Assembly: GCA_963840665.1 (NCBI GenBank)
Contig: CAWIZO010000006.1
Span: forward strand, 930,001 to 994,000
Source: DATFTE01 sp963840665
Lineage (GTDB): Bacteria; Acidobacteriota; Terriglobia; Terriglobales; Acidobacteriaceae
Direction: 5' to 3'
DNA length: 64,000 nt
Shown here: piece after piece, positions 17,491-26,232 of the stretch
How positions within the stretch are numbered: the stretch's first letter is position 1
Layout of the letters: each line of letters opens with the position of its first letter
Translations under genes and position numbers: made by a program
Notes under the pieces: model-generated
Databases searched by the model: none
What the model was told of the DNA's origin: nothing
The model's input: only the letters and a program-made list of their open reading frames with translations

Positions 17491-19131
17491 ATGGAGACTT
17501 CCACCCCCACCTTGACGTCGAGAGTCCTCCGTCTGTTCCGGCCTTCCCATCAGCACAGCGCCTTCTCGGCTACGCTGCTGCTGATGTCGGCCATCATGCT
17601 TTCCCGCGTCATCGGGTACGTCCGCGAAGCCTACATCGCTTACGCGTTCGGCGCCGGGCCCGCCACTGACGCCTACGTCGCCGGGTTCACCATCCCTGAC
17701 TGGCTCAACTACATCGTTGCCGGAGGCACGGCCTCCATTACTTTCATCTCGATCTACACCCGCTTCCTCGCGCAGAACAAAGAAGACGAAGCGCAGAAAA
17801 CGTTTTCCATCATCATTACGGTGATGACCGTCGTCCTCACTATCGGCATCGTCATCGCCGAAATCTTTACCCCGCAAATCGAGCGCCACATGTTCAGCGG
17901 ATTCAATCCTGAACAGCTCGAACTCTGCGTCCACCTCACGCGCATCTTGCTGCCCGCGCAAATCTTCTTCTATGTGGGCGGAGTCGTTTCTGCCGTTCTG
18001 CTCTCACGTCGCCTCTTTCTGCTCCCCGCCTTCGGACCTTTGCTATATAACGTCGCCATCATCGCCGGGGGAATCATCGGCTCGCGCCGTTACGGCATCT
18101 CGTCCCTTGCCTACGGAGCCCTCGTTGGCAGCTTCATTGGCCCGTTCCTCGTCAATGCCATCGGCGCCGCTCGCATCGGCACCGGCTATAGCATCTCGTT
18201 CGATACGAAAAACCCCGCCTTCCGCGAATGGGTGCGTCTCTCCATCCCGCTCATGCTGGGAGTTTCATTAGTCACGGCCGATGACTGGATCCTGCGCTAC
18301 TTCGCTTCCGGCTCCGCCGGAGACATTACCCGCCTGAACTACGCCAAGCGCCTGTTCGCCGTCCCCATCGCAGTCCTGGGACAAGCCACCAGTCAGGCAT
18401 CGCTTCCATTCTTCGCCAAATTGTTTGGGGAAAAGCGCTTCCAGGAATTTGCCGACACGGTCAATGGATCGGTCTACCGCATCATCGCCGCCTCGCTGCT
18501 GGCCTCAAGCTTCATGATGGCCGCGGCGCTACCGCTCATCGATCTCGTCTACCGCCGCGGGCACTTCCTTTTCCGCGATTCGCAAGAAACCGCCATCTAC
18601 TTCTTCTGGTTCACGTTCTCGCTGGCGTTCTGGTCGGCCCAGGGACTATACTCGCGCGCCTTCTACGCCGCCGGCAACACCCTCACGCCCATGGTCGCGA
18701 GCAGCATCATCACGCTGGCTTCGCTGCCGGTTTACTCCGCCCTCTATCACGGGCTCTCGACCGTCGGCCTTGCCATCGCCTCGGATGTCGGCATTGTCGC
18801 CAACACACTCGCGCTCGCCATCCTGCTGCATATGCGAAAAGTGGTTCCGATCAATCAACTGGATTGGGGAGAAGTGGCCAAGGCTGGGCTCACCGCTTGT
18901 GTCGCGGGAGTCCTGAGCTTCGAAGTCGCGAAGTTGGTGATCGCCAGCAACAGCCGCGCCGCCGATCTGAAAGCGCTGGGGCTGATCACGATCACCTGGG
19001 CTGCTGCAGTCGCTGCGGGATTATGGATCACCAGGTCCAAATTACCCGCCGACCTGCGTCGCCGCAAACCTACGTCCTATCCCCGCGTGGCCGAAGTCAG
19101 CGGCGAAACTACCGCCGGCATCGAACCTTAA
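17491..19131 (+). CDS. murJ: Lipid II flippase MurJ (MviN family)
   Basis: A 546-residue polytopic membrane protein of the MOP superfamily with about 14 helices. Family marks are MLSRVIGYVREAYIAYAFG and ATDAYVAGFTIPDWLNYIVAGG near the N-terminus and the RLFAVPIAVLGQATSQASLPFFAKL block in the middle. MurJ flips lipid II across the inner membrane for peptidoglycan synthesis. The C-terminal arginine-rich tail (LRRRKPTSYPR) is cytoplasmic. It is followed by a family B repeat and then the convergent bactofilin gene. Confidence 0.93.
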   Translation: METSTPTLTSRVLRLFRPSHQHSAFSATLLLMSAIMLSRVIGYVREAYIAYAFGAGPATDAYVAGFTIPDWLNYIVAGGTASITFISIYTRFLAQNKEDEAQKTFSIIITVMTVVLTIGIVIAEIFTPQIERHMFSGFNPEQLELCVHLTRILLPAQIFFYVGGVVSAVLLSRRLFLLPAFGPLLYNVAIIAGGIIGSRRYGISSLAYGALVGSFIGPFLVNAIGAARIGTGYSISFDTKNPAFREWVRLSIPLMLGVSLVTADDWILRYFASGSAGDITRLNYAKRLFAVPIAVLGQATSQASLPFFAKLFGEKRFQEFADTVNGSVYRIIAASLLASSFMMAAALPLIDLVYRRGHFLFRDSQETAIYFFWFTFSLAFWSAQGLYSRAFYAAGNTLTPMVASSIITLASLPVYSALYHGLSTVGLAIASDVGIVANTLALAILLHMRKVVPINQLDWGEVAKAGLTACVAGVLSFEVAKLVIASNSRAADLKALGLITITWAAAVAAGLWITRSKLPADLRRRKPTSYPRVAEVSGETTAGIEP

Positions 19132-19133
19132 AT

Positions 19134-19292
19134 TCCACTACAGAGACGCCCTTCGACTACGCTCAGGGCAGGCTCCGGCACAGAGAAAATCAGAAAAAGG
19201 AAAGCCCATGGCCTTCGAAATTTCGAGTTGCCACCGAGGTTTCGTTCAAGGGGATTTTCTTTTTGAAGTTTCTCTGTGTCTCTGTGGTGAAA
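19134..19292. repeat. Family B CACAGAG inverted repeat, copy 1
   Basis: A 159 bp element just after murJ. The right end is CTCTGTGTCTCTGTGGTG; the left end is a broken inverted version (CCACTACAGAGA, then GGCACAGAGAAAA) interrupted by another 30-base motif (about 19147-19177). Sister copies are at 20153-20296 and 59448-59598. Confidence 0.75.
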
Positions 19293-19306
19293 AAGGCTTC
19301 CAAACG

Positions 19307-19355
19307 CAAAAACGGCGGGGGCCTCTCGAAAGAGAAGCCTCCGCCGCCAATCTTG
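19307..19355 (-). terminator. Terminator of the bactofilin gene
   Basis: On the minus strand a long GC stem (GGCGG with CCGCC, plus GGCTTCTC with GAGAGGCC) is followed by TTTTT. It lies between the converging murJ and bactofilin genes. Confidence 0.7.
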
Positions 19356-19381
19356 CCGACGTCTAAGGTCCGACGTCCGGT

Positions 19382-19939
19382 TTACGCCCTTGCTGCTGCC
19401 GCTTCCACAGCAGGCGAGGTCGAAGTGGTCTTCACTTCTTCCGCCCCGTTGGCCTTCTGTCCGGCCTTGCGGATATCGATGCCGCCCTTGAAGAACGCGC
19501 CATCTTCAATCGAAATGCGGGCCGCCACCACGTCGCCCGTGAGCGAGCCGTCGCTGCGGATATCCACGCGATCGCTAGCTGTCAGGTTGCCGCGCACTTT
19601 GCCCAGCACCACGATTTCACGCGCGTTGATGTTGGCCGCGACCACGCCATTGCGGCCGACCGTCACCCGGTTGCCCGAGAGGTTGATGGAACCTTCCACG
19701 CGACCGTCAATGTAAAGGGACTCGCTTCCCGTCACTTCACCCTTGATCACCAGCGATTTCCCGATCGTCGCCTGGTCTGCCGTGGCCGTGCTGCTCACCG
19801 CTCGCGGCGTCGCCGCGGCTGCCGGTTCGCTGCTCATCGAAGACGAAGAAGAAGGAGCGGGGGTCGTCGGCATGGCGGTCGGGCGCTCCGGCTCACCTGG
19901 CCGGCCTGGTGTCGTAGGCTGATTTGTGGGCTTCCACAT
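19382..19939 (-). CDS. Bactofilin (PF04519)
   Basis: A 185-residue cytoskeletal protein. The start at ATG 19939 has AAGGA nine bases upstream. A Pro/Ser/Ala-rich N-terminal tail (about 60 residues) precedes the right-handed beta-helix core: LVIKGEVTGSESLYIDGRVE, GSINLSGNRVTVGRNG, IVVLGKVRGNLTASDRVDIR and VAARISIEDGAFFKGGIDI. Bactofilins polymerise without nucleotide and position envelope or morphogenesis enzymes. Lying beside murJ fits an envelope role, though it is on the opposite strand. Confidence 0.93.
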   Translation of the reverse strand: MWKPTNQPTTPGRPGEPERPTAMPTTPAPSSSSSMSSEPAAAATPRAVSSTATADQATIGKSLVIKGEVTGSESLYIDGRVEGSINLSGNRVTVGRNGVVAANINAREIVVLGKVRGNLTASDRVDIRSDGSLTGDVVAARISIEDGAFFKGGIDIRKAGQKANGAEEVKTTSTSPAVEAAAARA

Positions 19940-20152
19940 GGGCAAAATTCCTTTCCTTTTTAGGATGGATCAGGGTCAAAGCCGCATTTCGGTGACCATC
20001 TCGCATTCTACTCCCTAGACAGCGTGATTGAAGCTGTGGAAATCGTTAGAAGCACTGGAAATCCCGCCTTTTTACTCACTCGAAAGGGCAGCTCGGAAGG
20101 GCATGCGTTCTCGCCTTGCTTTAGGGTAATTCTTTCGCCGCCCGGGAAAATC
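19940..20152. other. Upstream region of the bactofilin gene
   Basis: It carries the bactofilin ribosome site (AAGGA) and presumably its promoter. Nothing else is recognised before the family B repeat. Confidence 0.3.
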
Positions 20153-20296
20153 CACCACAGAGGCACAGAGTCACAGAGAAAACCTTCAAAACGGAAAAAC
20201 CCAGGGCACCGGCATTCGCGGTCGGTTATTCAGCCTCTCAACTCCATGGGATTTCCCCTTTAAAGCTTTTCTCTGTGTCTCTGTGACTCTGTGGTG
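20153..20296. repeat. Family B CACAGAG inverted repeat, copy 2 (most complete)
   Basis: A 144 bp element between bactofilin and rnr. The left end begins CACCACAGAGGCACAGAG; the right end is its near-perfect inverse, CTCTGTGACTCTGTGGTG. The arms are about 30 bases with a non-coding core. It ends 29 bp before the rnr start and may carry or disturb its promoter. Confidence 0.88.
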
Positions 20297-20325
20297 AAGC
20301 AGTTGGTTTAAGCTAAAAGCTGTCC

Positions 20326-22809
20326 ATGCCCACTGACGCGGACATACTCAAGAAGATCGAACGCCAGCCCAAGCACACTGCCGGCTACAAGCAACTGGTC
20401 CGCGAACTCGGACTGCACGGCAACGAACGCCGCGAGCTCTCCGAGAAATTGTCACGTCTCGTGTCGAGCGGACAGCTTCGCCAACTCGATTCCGATCGCT
20501 ACGCGCTCCCGCAAACCGCATCCGGACGAAATCTCGTGGTCGGCCGCCTCAGCATGCACCGAGACGGCTTCGGTTTCGTCATTCCCGATCCCTCTTCGAT
20601 TGACGAGCGCCTCAAAGCCAAACTCAGCGGCGACATCTTTATACCTCCGCCGGCGGTCGGCAACGCCATGCACGGGGACCGCGTGGCCGTCGAAGTCACC
20701 GCCATCCGTCCTGACGGACGCGCCGAGGGCCGCATCATCCGCCCTCTGCACCGCGCTCACAGCACCATCGTCGGTATCTTCCACTACGGCCGCGGCCACA
20801 ACTTCGTCACGCCGATCGACCAGAAAATCACTCAAGAGATCGTGATTCCGCAGGGAATGGAGATTCCAGAAAACTCAGCTAAACCTGACGTCATTCCGAG
20901 CGGAGCGAGGAATCTGGCGCGCAGCAAGAGGAAGTCTCCGCATCGCGTGCTCGGCGAAGAAGTCCAACGACGTACCTGGGACGACCTCGAAAACGTCGTG
21001 GTCGACGTAGAAATCACCGACTGGCCTTCGGCCACGCAGAAGCCCAAAGGACGCGTCGTCGAAATCCTTGGCTACCAGGACGACTTTGGCGTCGATGTCG
21101 AAATCATCATCCGCAAATTCCATCTCCCGCATGTTTTTCCCGCCGACGTTTTGAAAGAGGCTGAGGAAACCGAACCCATCATCTCTTCCGAAGAAATGCG
21201 CAGCCGGCGCGACTTCCGCGACCTGCCGATCGTCACCATCGACGGAGAAACCGCGCGCGACTTCGATGACGCCGTGCTGGTCACGGTTCTCGAGAACGGC
21301 AATTTCGAGTTGCAGGTCCACATTGCCGATGTCGTGCACTACGTCACCGACGGCTCCGCGCTCGATCAGGAAGCGCGCTTGCGCGGGACCAGCGTCTACT
21401 TCCCGGATCGCGCCGTTCCCATGCTGCCGCTCGAGTTATCGACCGACATTTGCAGCCTGCGTCCACAAGTCGAGCGCCTCGTGCTGTCGTGTGTCATGGA
21501 AATTGACCATCGCGGCGAAATTGTCGGATACGAACTAAGCGAAGGCGTGATCAAGTCTGCCGAGCGGATGACTTACACCGCAGTCAACGCGATCATCGAA
21601 GGCGATGGGGACGCCCGCAAGCGCTACGCGCCGCTGGTGAAGCAATTCGAACTCATGCGCGATCTCGCGCTCATTCTGAATAAAAAGCGCGAGCGCCGCG
21701 GATCTATCGATTTCGACTTGCCTGAACCGGTCATTGAATTCGACGAGCACGGATTGATGAAGAGCATCACGCGCTCCGAGCGCAACATCGCGCACCGGTT
21801 GATTGAGGAATTCATGCTCTCGGCGAATGAAACCGTCGCCAGCCATCTGGAAAGAAAGCGGATTGCGTCGCTTTACCGCATTCACGAGAAGCCCGACGCC
21901 AAACGCGTCTATGACTTCGAAGTCATCGCGGCTACGTTCGGCTATTCGCTCGGCGTGGGAGCCTTGCCCACTGAACGCATTCAACTGAAGACCGACCGCC
22001 GCGCCGCTCGCGGCACCGGTAAGCATGTTCCGGCGATTGAGATTCCGAAAGAAGTGCACATCACTCCGCGCATGTATCAGAAACTCACGGAGAAAATTGC
22101 CGGCAAGCCCGAAGAGCGCATTCTGTCTTACCTGATGCTGCGCTCACTCAAGCAAGCGCGCTACTCGGAAGAGAATCAAGGACACTTCGCCCTCGCCGCG
22201 CCCAGCTACACGCACTTCACCTCACCCATCCGCCGCTATCCCGACTTGATCGTGCATCGCATTTTGAAAGAAGTGCTAAGAGATAGGCAAGCCAATGTGG
22301 CGCGGACGCCCTCGTCCGCGAATGCCGATAGCGGCAAGGCTGCCTCTCCATGGTCGAAGCGCAGAGAGCGCGAAGCACCCGAACCTACGCACGGCCCCAT
22401 CCCTCTCGAAGTGCTACATGAGATTGCCGAAGAGTCGAGCCAGTCCGAACGCCGCGCCGACGAAGCCGAACGTGAACTAATGGAGTGGAAGAAAGCCAAG
22501 TTCATGGAAGATCAGGTGGGCAACGACTTCGACGGGCTCATCATCAGCGTCACCAAGTTCGGTTTCTTCGTCGAGCTGCTCGATCTCTTCGTTGAAGGAC
22601 TGGTTCCTCTCGCCTCACTCACCGACGACCGCTACACCTATCACGAGAACACGCGCGAGATCATCGGACAGCGCAGCCACAAGACCTACGGCCTGGGACA
22701 AAAGATTCGCGTAATTGTCGACCGCATCGATCCGGTGGAGAAGAAAATTCAGTTCGCGGTGTTGGAACCGGAACCGCAAACCGCGCGCAAGAAAAAATCC
22801 CGGCGGTAG
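20326..22809 (+). CDS. rnr: Ribonuclease R
   Basis: An 827-residue 3'-to-5' exoribonuclease. In order: N-terminal winged helix (HTAGYKQLVRELG), cold-shock OB domains with FGFVIPDP, the RNB catalytic domain with the Asp cluster in DGETARDFDDAVLV and HIADVVHYV, PSYTHFTSPIRRYPDL, a C-terminal S1 domain (FDGLIISVTKFGFFVELLD) and a basic tail. Two segments look foreign and match dispersed repeats of this window: residues 188-199 (VIPSGARNLA, a family A half-repeat) and about 657-666, coded by the family C hairpin at 22297-22320. Both keep the frame. The extra lengths fall between domains, so activity is probably retained. Confidence 0.95.
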   Translation: MPTDADILKKIERQPKHTAGYKQLVRELGLHGNERRELSEKLSRLVSSGQLRQLDSDRYALPQTASGRNLVVGRLSMHRDGFGFVIPDPSSIDERLKAKLSGDIFIPPPAVGNAMHGDRVAVEVTAIRPDGRAEGRIIRPLHRAHSTIVGIFHYGRGHNFVTPIDQKITQEIVIPQGMEIPENSAKPDVIPSGARNLARSKRKSPHRVLGEEVQRRTWDDLENVVVDVEITDWPSATQKPKGRVVEILGYQDDFGVDVEIIIRKFHLPHVFPADVLKEAEETEPIISSEEMRSRRDFRDLPIVTIDGETARDFDDAVLVTVLENGNFELQVHIADVVHYVTDGSALDQEARLRGTSVYFPDRAVPMLPLELSTDICSLRPQVERLVLSCVMEIDHRGEIVGYELSEGVIKSAERMTYTAVNAIIEGDGDARKRYAPLVKQFELMRDLALILNKKRERRGSIDFDLPEPVIEFDEHGLMKSITRSERNIAHRLIEEFMLSANETVASHLERKRIASLYRIHEKPDAKRVYDFEVIAATFGYSLGVGALPTERIQLKTDRRAARGTGKHVPAIEIPKEVHITPRMYQKLTEKIAGKPEERILSYLMLRSLKQARYSEENQGHFALAAPSYTHFTSPIRRYPDLIVHRILKEVLRDRQANVARTPSSANADSGKAASPWSKRREREAPEPTHGPIPLEVLHEIAEESSQSERRADEAERELMEWKKAKFMEDQVGNDFDGLIISVTKFGFFVELLDLFVEGLVPLASLTDDRYTYHENTREIIGQRSHKTYGLGQKIRVIVDRIDPVEKKIQFAVLEPEPQTARKKKSRR
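20887..20922. repeat. Family A half-repeat inside rnr
   Basis: GACGTCATTCCGAGCGGAGC followed by GAGGAATCTGGCGCGC, an arm of family A, read in frame as part of ribonuclease R. Confidence 0.85.
22297..22320. repeat. Family C hairpin inside rnr
   Basis: GTGG followed by CGCGGACG-CCCT-CGTCCGCG, an 8-base perfect stem. Its reverse complement shares the AGGG loop and the CCACA flank with the hairpin in hyuB at 37911-37937. Confidence 0.85.
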
Positions 22810-22811
22810 GT

Positions 22812-23921
22812 CTAAGCGAACTCGATCAGCACGATCTCCGGCCTCGTACCCACCCGCATCGGAGGTCCCCATGTGCCCGCGCCCGTCGTGGTGTAGACCA
22901 GCATCTTCCCGAACTGCTGCAATCCGTAGGTGTATTGGCGAAAGATGCGCCGCGTGAACCAGGTGAAAGGGAAGATCTGTCCGCCGTGGGTGTGGCCCGA
23001 GAGTTGGAGCGAGACTCCCGCCTGTTCAGGAACTTCAAGCGCATGCGGCGCGTGCGAAAGGAGAATGCTGGGTTCGCCCGTACGCAACGCGGCGCGCTCG
23101 AGAATTGCCTGGAAACGCGCGGCGTTGGTCGAGTCATGATGATCGACGCCGATCAGTTGCAGTCCGTCGAGATCGACTTTCTCGTTGTTGAGCACGCGCA
23201 CTCCGGTGTCGCGCACGGCGTGAATGTATTCGAGAGGGTGAGAGAACTCCTCGTGATTGCCGGTGACGAAGTACGAGCCGAGCGGGGGAGATATGTTTTT
23301 CCAGGGAGCGGCGACCGAATTCGCGTCAACTTTGGTGCCGTCATAGAGATCTCCAGTGAGGAAGACGACATCGGGTGCGAGGCGCTTGAGGCGCGCGATG
23401 ATGCGAGCCATGAAGCGAGTGCCGTTGATGTGTCCGAGATGCACGTCGGAAACCAGCGCGGCCACGCGTCCCCGCCACGAGGCAGGCAGATTCGGCAACC
23501 TCACCGTGATGCGCTTGATCCGTACCCAGCGCGCGTTGATCAATCCGTAAACTCCCGCGAGGATGGCTGCGCCAAATAGAACTCTCGCGAGCAGTGAAGC
23601 GTCGAGCGGCACATGGACCACGCGCGCGCCGAGAGCGATGATCCAGCATAGGCACGCGGCGAGAAAGAGAAAGTTCACCAGTCCCAGCCAGGTCGAGGCG
23701 ACGCGATAGAGCGATCGCACCCATGTATTGAAATAAAGCCGCGCCAGGATGCTAGCGACGACGAAACTGATCGATAAAATCCCCACCGCCGCCTGCAATG
23801 GCGTGATGCCGGGAGGATCGGGGACGGCTTCAAATCCCATCCAGGTGCTGTAAATGAACCAGTGGGCGAGCAGAAGAATGGATTGAACGACGACGATAAA
23901 GACGGCAATGCGACGACGCAA
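22812..23921 (-). CDS. Membrane-anchored calcineurin-like metallophosphoesterase
   Basis: A 369-residue protein. The first ~130 residues form three to four membrane helices. The catalytic part carries the five metallophosphoesterase motifs: DVHLGH, GDLYDG, GNHEEF, LSHAPH and SGHTHGGQ. This layout matches YkuE/YaeI-type enzymes, which in some bacteria cleave phospholipid or lipid A precursors. The real substrate is not known. It is convergent with rnr, two bases apart. Confidence 0.9.
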   Translation of the reverse strand: MRRRIAVFIVVVQSILLLAHWFIYSTWMGFEAVPDPPGITPLQAAVGILSISFVVASILARLYFNTWVRSLYRVASTWLGLVNFLFLAACLCWIIALGARVVHVPLDASLLARVLFGAAILAGVYGLINARWVRIKRITVRLPNLPASWRGRVAALVSDVHLGHINGTRFMARIIARLKRLAPDVVFLTGDLYDGTKVDANSVAAPWKNISPPLGSYFVTGNHEEFSHPLEYIHAVRDTGVRVLNNEKVDLDGLQLIGVDHHDSTNAARFQAILERAALRTGEPSILLSHAPHALEVPEQAGVSLQLSGHTHGGQIFPFTWFTRRIFRQYTYGLQQFGKMLVYTTTGAGTWGPPMRVGTRPEIVLIEFA

Positions 23922-24074
23922 GTTGTAGGTTCCTCGATGGTTGTGCTGCTGTAAGTTGGATGAGAAGCCAGCCCCATCGGATGCAAATGGGTGGCCGGCG
24001 AGCGCAATCGGCGAGGCTAGTGTAAAATTCCCAAGTCAACCCCACCGCCCGCGATCGGGCGGATTCCTTCCAGT

Positions 24075-24151
24075 CGGGACGTGGCTCAGCCTGGTAGAGC
24101 ACTCGCTTGGGGTGCGAGGGGTCGGCAGTTCAAATCTGCCCGTCCCGACCA
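24075..24151 (+). tRNA. tRNA-Pro(GGG)
   Basis: A complete 77-base cloverleaf. The acceptor stem CGGGACG pairs with CGTCCCG, the D-arm is GCTC/GAGC, and the anticodon stem CTCGC/GCGAG encloses the loop TTGGGGT, giving anticodon GGG. The T-arm GGCAG-TTCAAAT-CTGCC is standard and CCA is encoded. Confidence 0.97.
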
Positions 24152-24159
24152 ATTAAACC

Positions 24160-24190
24160 AGCTGTCAGCTTTCAGCCGTCAGCCCTCAGC
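24160..24190. repeat. Family D heptamer tract after tRNA-Pro
   Basis: Four 7-base units (AGCTGTC, AGCTTTC, AGCCGTC, AGCCCTC) begin nine bases after the tRNA 3' end. Confidence 0.75.
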
Positions 24191-24298
24191 AAAACCTGAT
24201 TCCTCCGGCGACGGGCTTCAGATTCGCCTCATGATTCGATTTGGTGTAGCTTTTGTTCGCACCTGTCCGGTGCCGAACTCGTCATCTTTGGAGGAAAC

Positions 24299-24751
24299 AT
24301 GAAGCTACGCGGAATCGTGTCTTTATTTCTTTTGCTGACTTTCTCGATCGCGGCCGTTGCGGCGGACCGGAAGTTCATCGTGGGCCCTCGGGACGGTGAT
24401 AGGAAGGGCTTGCCCTTCAGCGATGGCGTCCTGGTCGGCAATACGCTCTACATCGGCGGCCACATTGGACTCGATCCGAAAACCGGACTCGCTCCGGCCG
24501 ACGCGGAGGCGGAGGCGCATCTGGTCATGGATGGAATCAAGAAGACCGTGGAGGACGCGGGCCTGTCGATGGACGATGTCGTCTCGGTGCAGATCTTCTG
24601 CACCGACCTGAAGCTTTACGAAACGTTCAATGCTGTATACCGAGCCTATTTCCACGGCGATTTTCCCGCGCGCGCGTTCATCGGGACCGACAAACTGCTT
24701 CGCAACGGCCACTACGAAGTGATGGGAATCGCGGTGAAGCGGGGGCAGTAA
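24299..24751 (+). CDS. Secreted RidA-family protein
   Basis: A 150-residue protein with a good GGAGG site four bases before the ATG. A signal peptide (to about AAVAA) precedes a RidA/YjgF/Rid domain: GVLVGNTLYIGGHIGLDP, VEDAGLSMDDVVSVQIFCTD, YETFNAVYRAYFHGDFPAR and the terminal YEVMGIAVK. Cytoplasmic RidA hydrolyses reactive enamines; the arginine of RidA proper appears as PARAFIG, but export suggests another role. It is the last recognisable gene before a stretch of accessory genes. Confidence 0.85.
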   Translation: MKLRGIVSLFLLLTFSIAAVAADRKFIVGPRDGDRKGLPFSDGVLVGNTLYIGGHIGLDPKTGLAPADAEAEAHLVMDGIKKTVEDAGLSMDDVVSVQIFCTDLKLYETFNAVYRAYFHGDFPARAFIGTDKLLRNGHYEVMGIAVKRGQ

Positions 24752-25049
24752 GGTGCAGGGAACCTTTGTCGTAGAAACACCCGCGTGGGTGGCCAACACA
24801 TTCGTATCTATTGTGAGTGTGTCGGGCTATTGTGCGGCCTACGCGCCGAGTAACATCGACGTCCAGAATGCGGATGAGCGGTCCAACAGAGACATTGCTT
24901 GGGAACTGCGCTCGGGATTCGCCCTGGGGGATCGCGCGAAGAATGGCAAGCGTCCCCGGTCTTCGATTACTTCCCATTACCTTGTCGGAGGCTTCCCGTT
25001 TAGGTACAGTATAACGCCTCCCCCAGGAGCAGACCTCCCAACGGATTAA
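24752..25049. other. Intergenic stretch
   Basis: Nothing convincing is seen. A 98-codon open frame here has no ribosome site and no protein-like pattern. Confidence 0.3.
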
Positions 25050-25914
25050 ATGAAATACGTGACCAAACTCAAGATTGCTTGGGCGAACACGACCATCGTG
25101 AATAAACTGACTTTTCTACTCACGATGGTGATCGCTGGTGCGAACACGGCCTACGTCTTTTATGCACGCAAGCAATTCATCACGATGAGTGGGCAGCTTA
25201 CGGAAATGCAGTCTTCCGGACAGCAGACAGACCAACTCATCGGGCTTTATCGCGGACAGGTAGACAAGCTCAATGAGCAATTGGGAGTGCTGAGAAGCAA
25301 CGTGGGAGAGACCCATACCCTCGCGGAGCAGACCAAGCGCACTGCGGACATAATGCAGGCCGACCAACGTCCTTGGGTAGGCCTCAGCCAACAAGCAATC
25401 GCTACGACCGCGATTGTAAACGACGAAAAAGTTCGGTTTGACGTTTCCTTCACCGTTCAGAATTTCGGAAAATCTCCGGCTTTGAGGGAAATGGCTACCC
25501 TCGGACTCGCTCCGACTGAGGACAAGGTGGAATCGTCACAGAAGTTTGCTTGCCAGTCACTACGTAAGTTTACTGAGGGTGATATTTGGGAAGCGAAGGG
25601 GCCAGATGGAGCAGTGAACGCCGGAGAGAAAAAATACATGAGCAGAATCTTCGGAGCCAGCAACGTACATCCCATCCCCAAAGTTTGGGACTACTCTGTT
25701 TTCGGGCCAGGCCGAGGCGAAGAGCGTGATTACAAGTGTGCCAGTTCCCCGCGACCTTTCTGGCGCTTACTTCGCCGGCTGCATCCTCTATTGGGATCAG
25801 TATTCTGCGCTTCCCCACAAGACACGATTTTGCTTAGAAACACCGGGACTTGCTAAGGACTTCCAATCGGGGCAGGCGCTAATAAGCTGCGATACTCACA
25901 ATAGCGCCGATTGA
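25050..25914 (+). pseudogene. Single-span membrane protein with coiled coil, frameshifted near 25705
   Basis: From ATG 25050 the product has an N-terminal membrane helix (KLTFLLTMVIAGANTAYVFY), then a Gln/Glu-rich coiled coil and a beta-rich outer domain starting RPWVGLSQQ. In the current frame it ends at 25856 with an Arg-rich, unlike tail. Dropping one G of the GGG at 25704-25706 continues into a second frame that reads AGCILYWDQYSALPHKTRF and stops at 25914, which looks like the natural end of this common accessory membrane protein type. It is therefore a recent frameshift or a sequence error. No function is known. Confidence 0.6.
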
Positions 25915-26232
25915 GGGAAGAACGCCGTCCGCCCTAAACCGTCGCATTCTTGATGAAACCGTTCTTCCGTGCCCGGTCGACGAGCCCGGATTAAGACTAT
26001 CGAAGATCCGAGTGACGAACCACCGCCCACAGCTCGGCTTCCTTCTCAGCCGAAAGTGGATCGCCACAACCTGGGGCAGACACCATCATCAAGTCGAGGC
26101 GACGTATAACAGGAAATGCGGGGACAGACGGGACGTTTCCCGATTCGTTGTATCTGTCGAGAACCAAAAGCCCCACTTCTCGCAAAAGGCGCGAGAAATA
26201 GGGCACCCGCTTACTCCCGACATCAAGGCTCA
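25915..26232. other. Intergenic stretch with a diverged hairpin
   Basis: No gene is supported. Around 26171-26213 TTCTCGC and GCGAGAA face each other next to GCCCCAC and GGGCACC, which looks like a worn hairpin repeat of the kind common in acidobacteria. Confidence 0.35.

Noticed and set aside
24753..25049. Plus-strand open frame of 98 codons after the RidA gene
   Set aside because: No ribosome site, no recognisable fold, and codon pattern unlike neighbouring genes.
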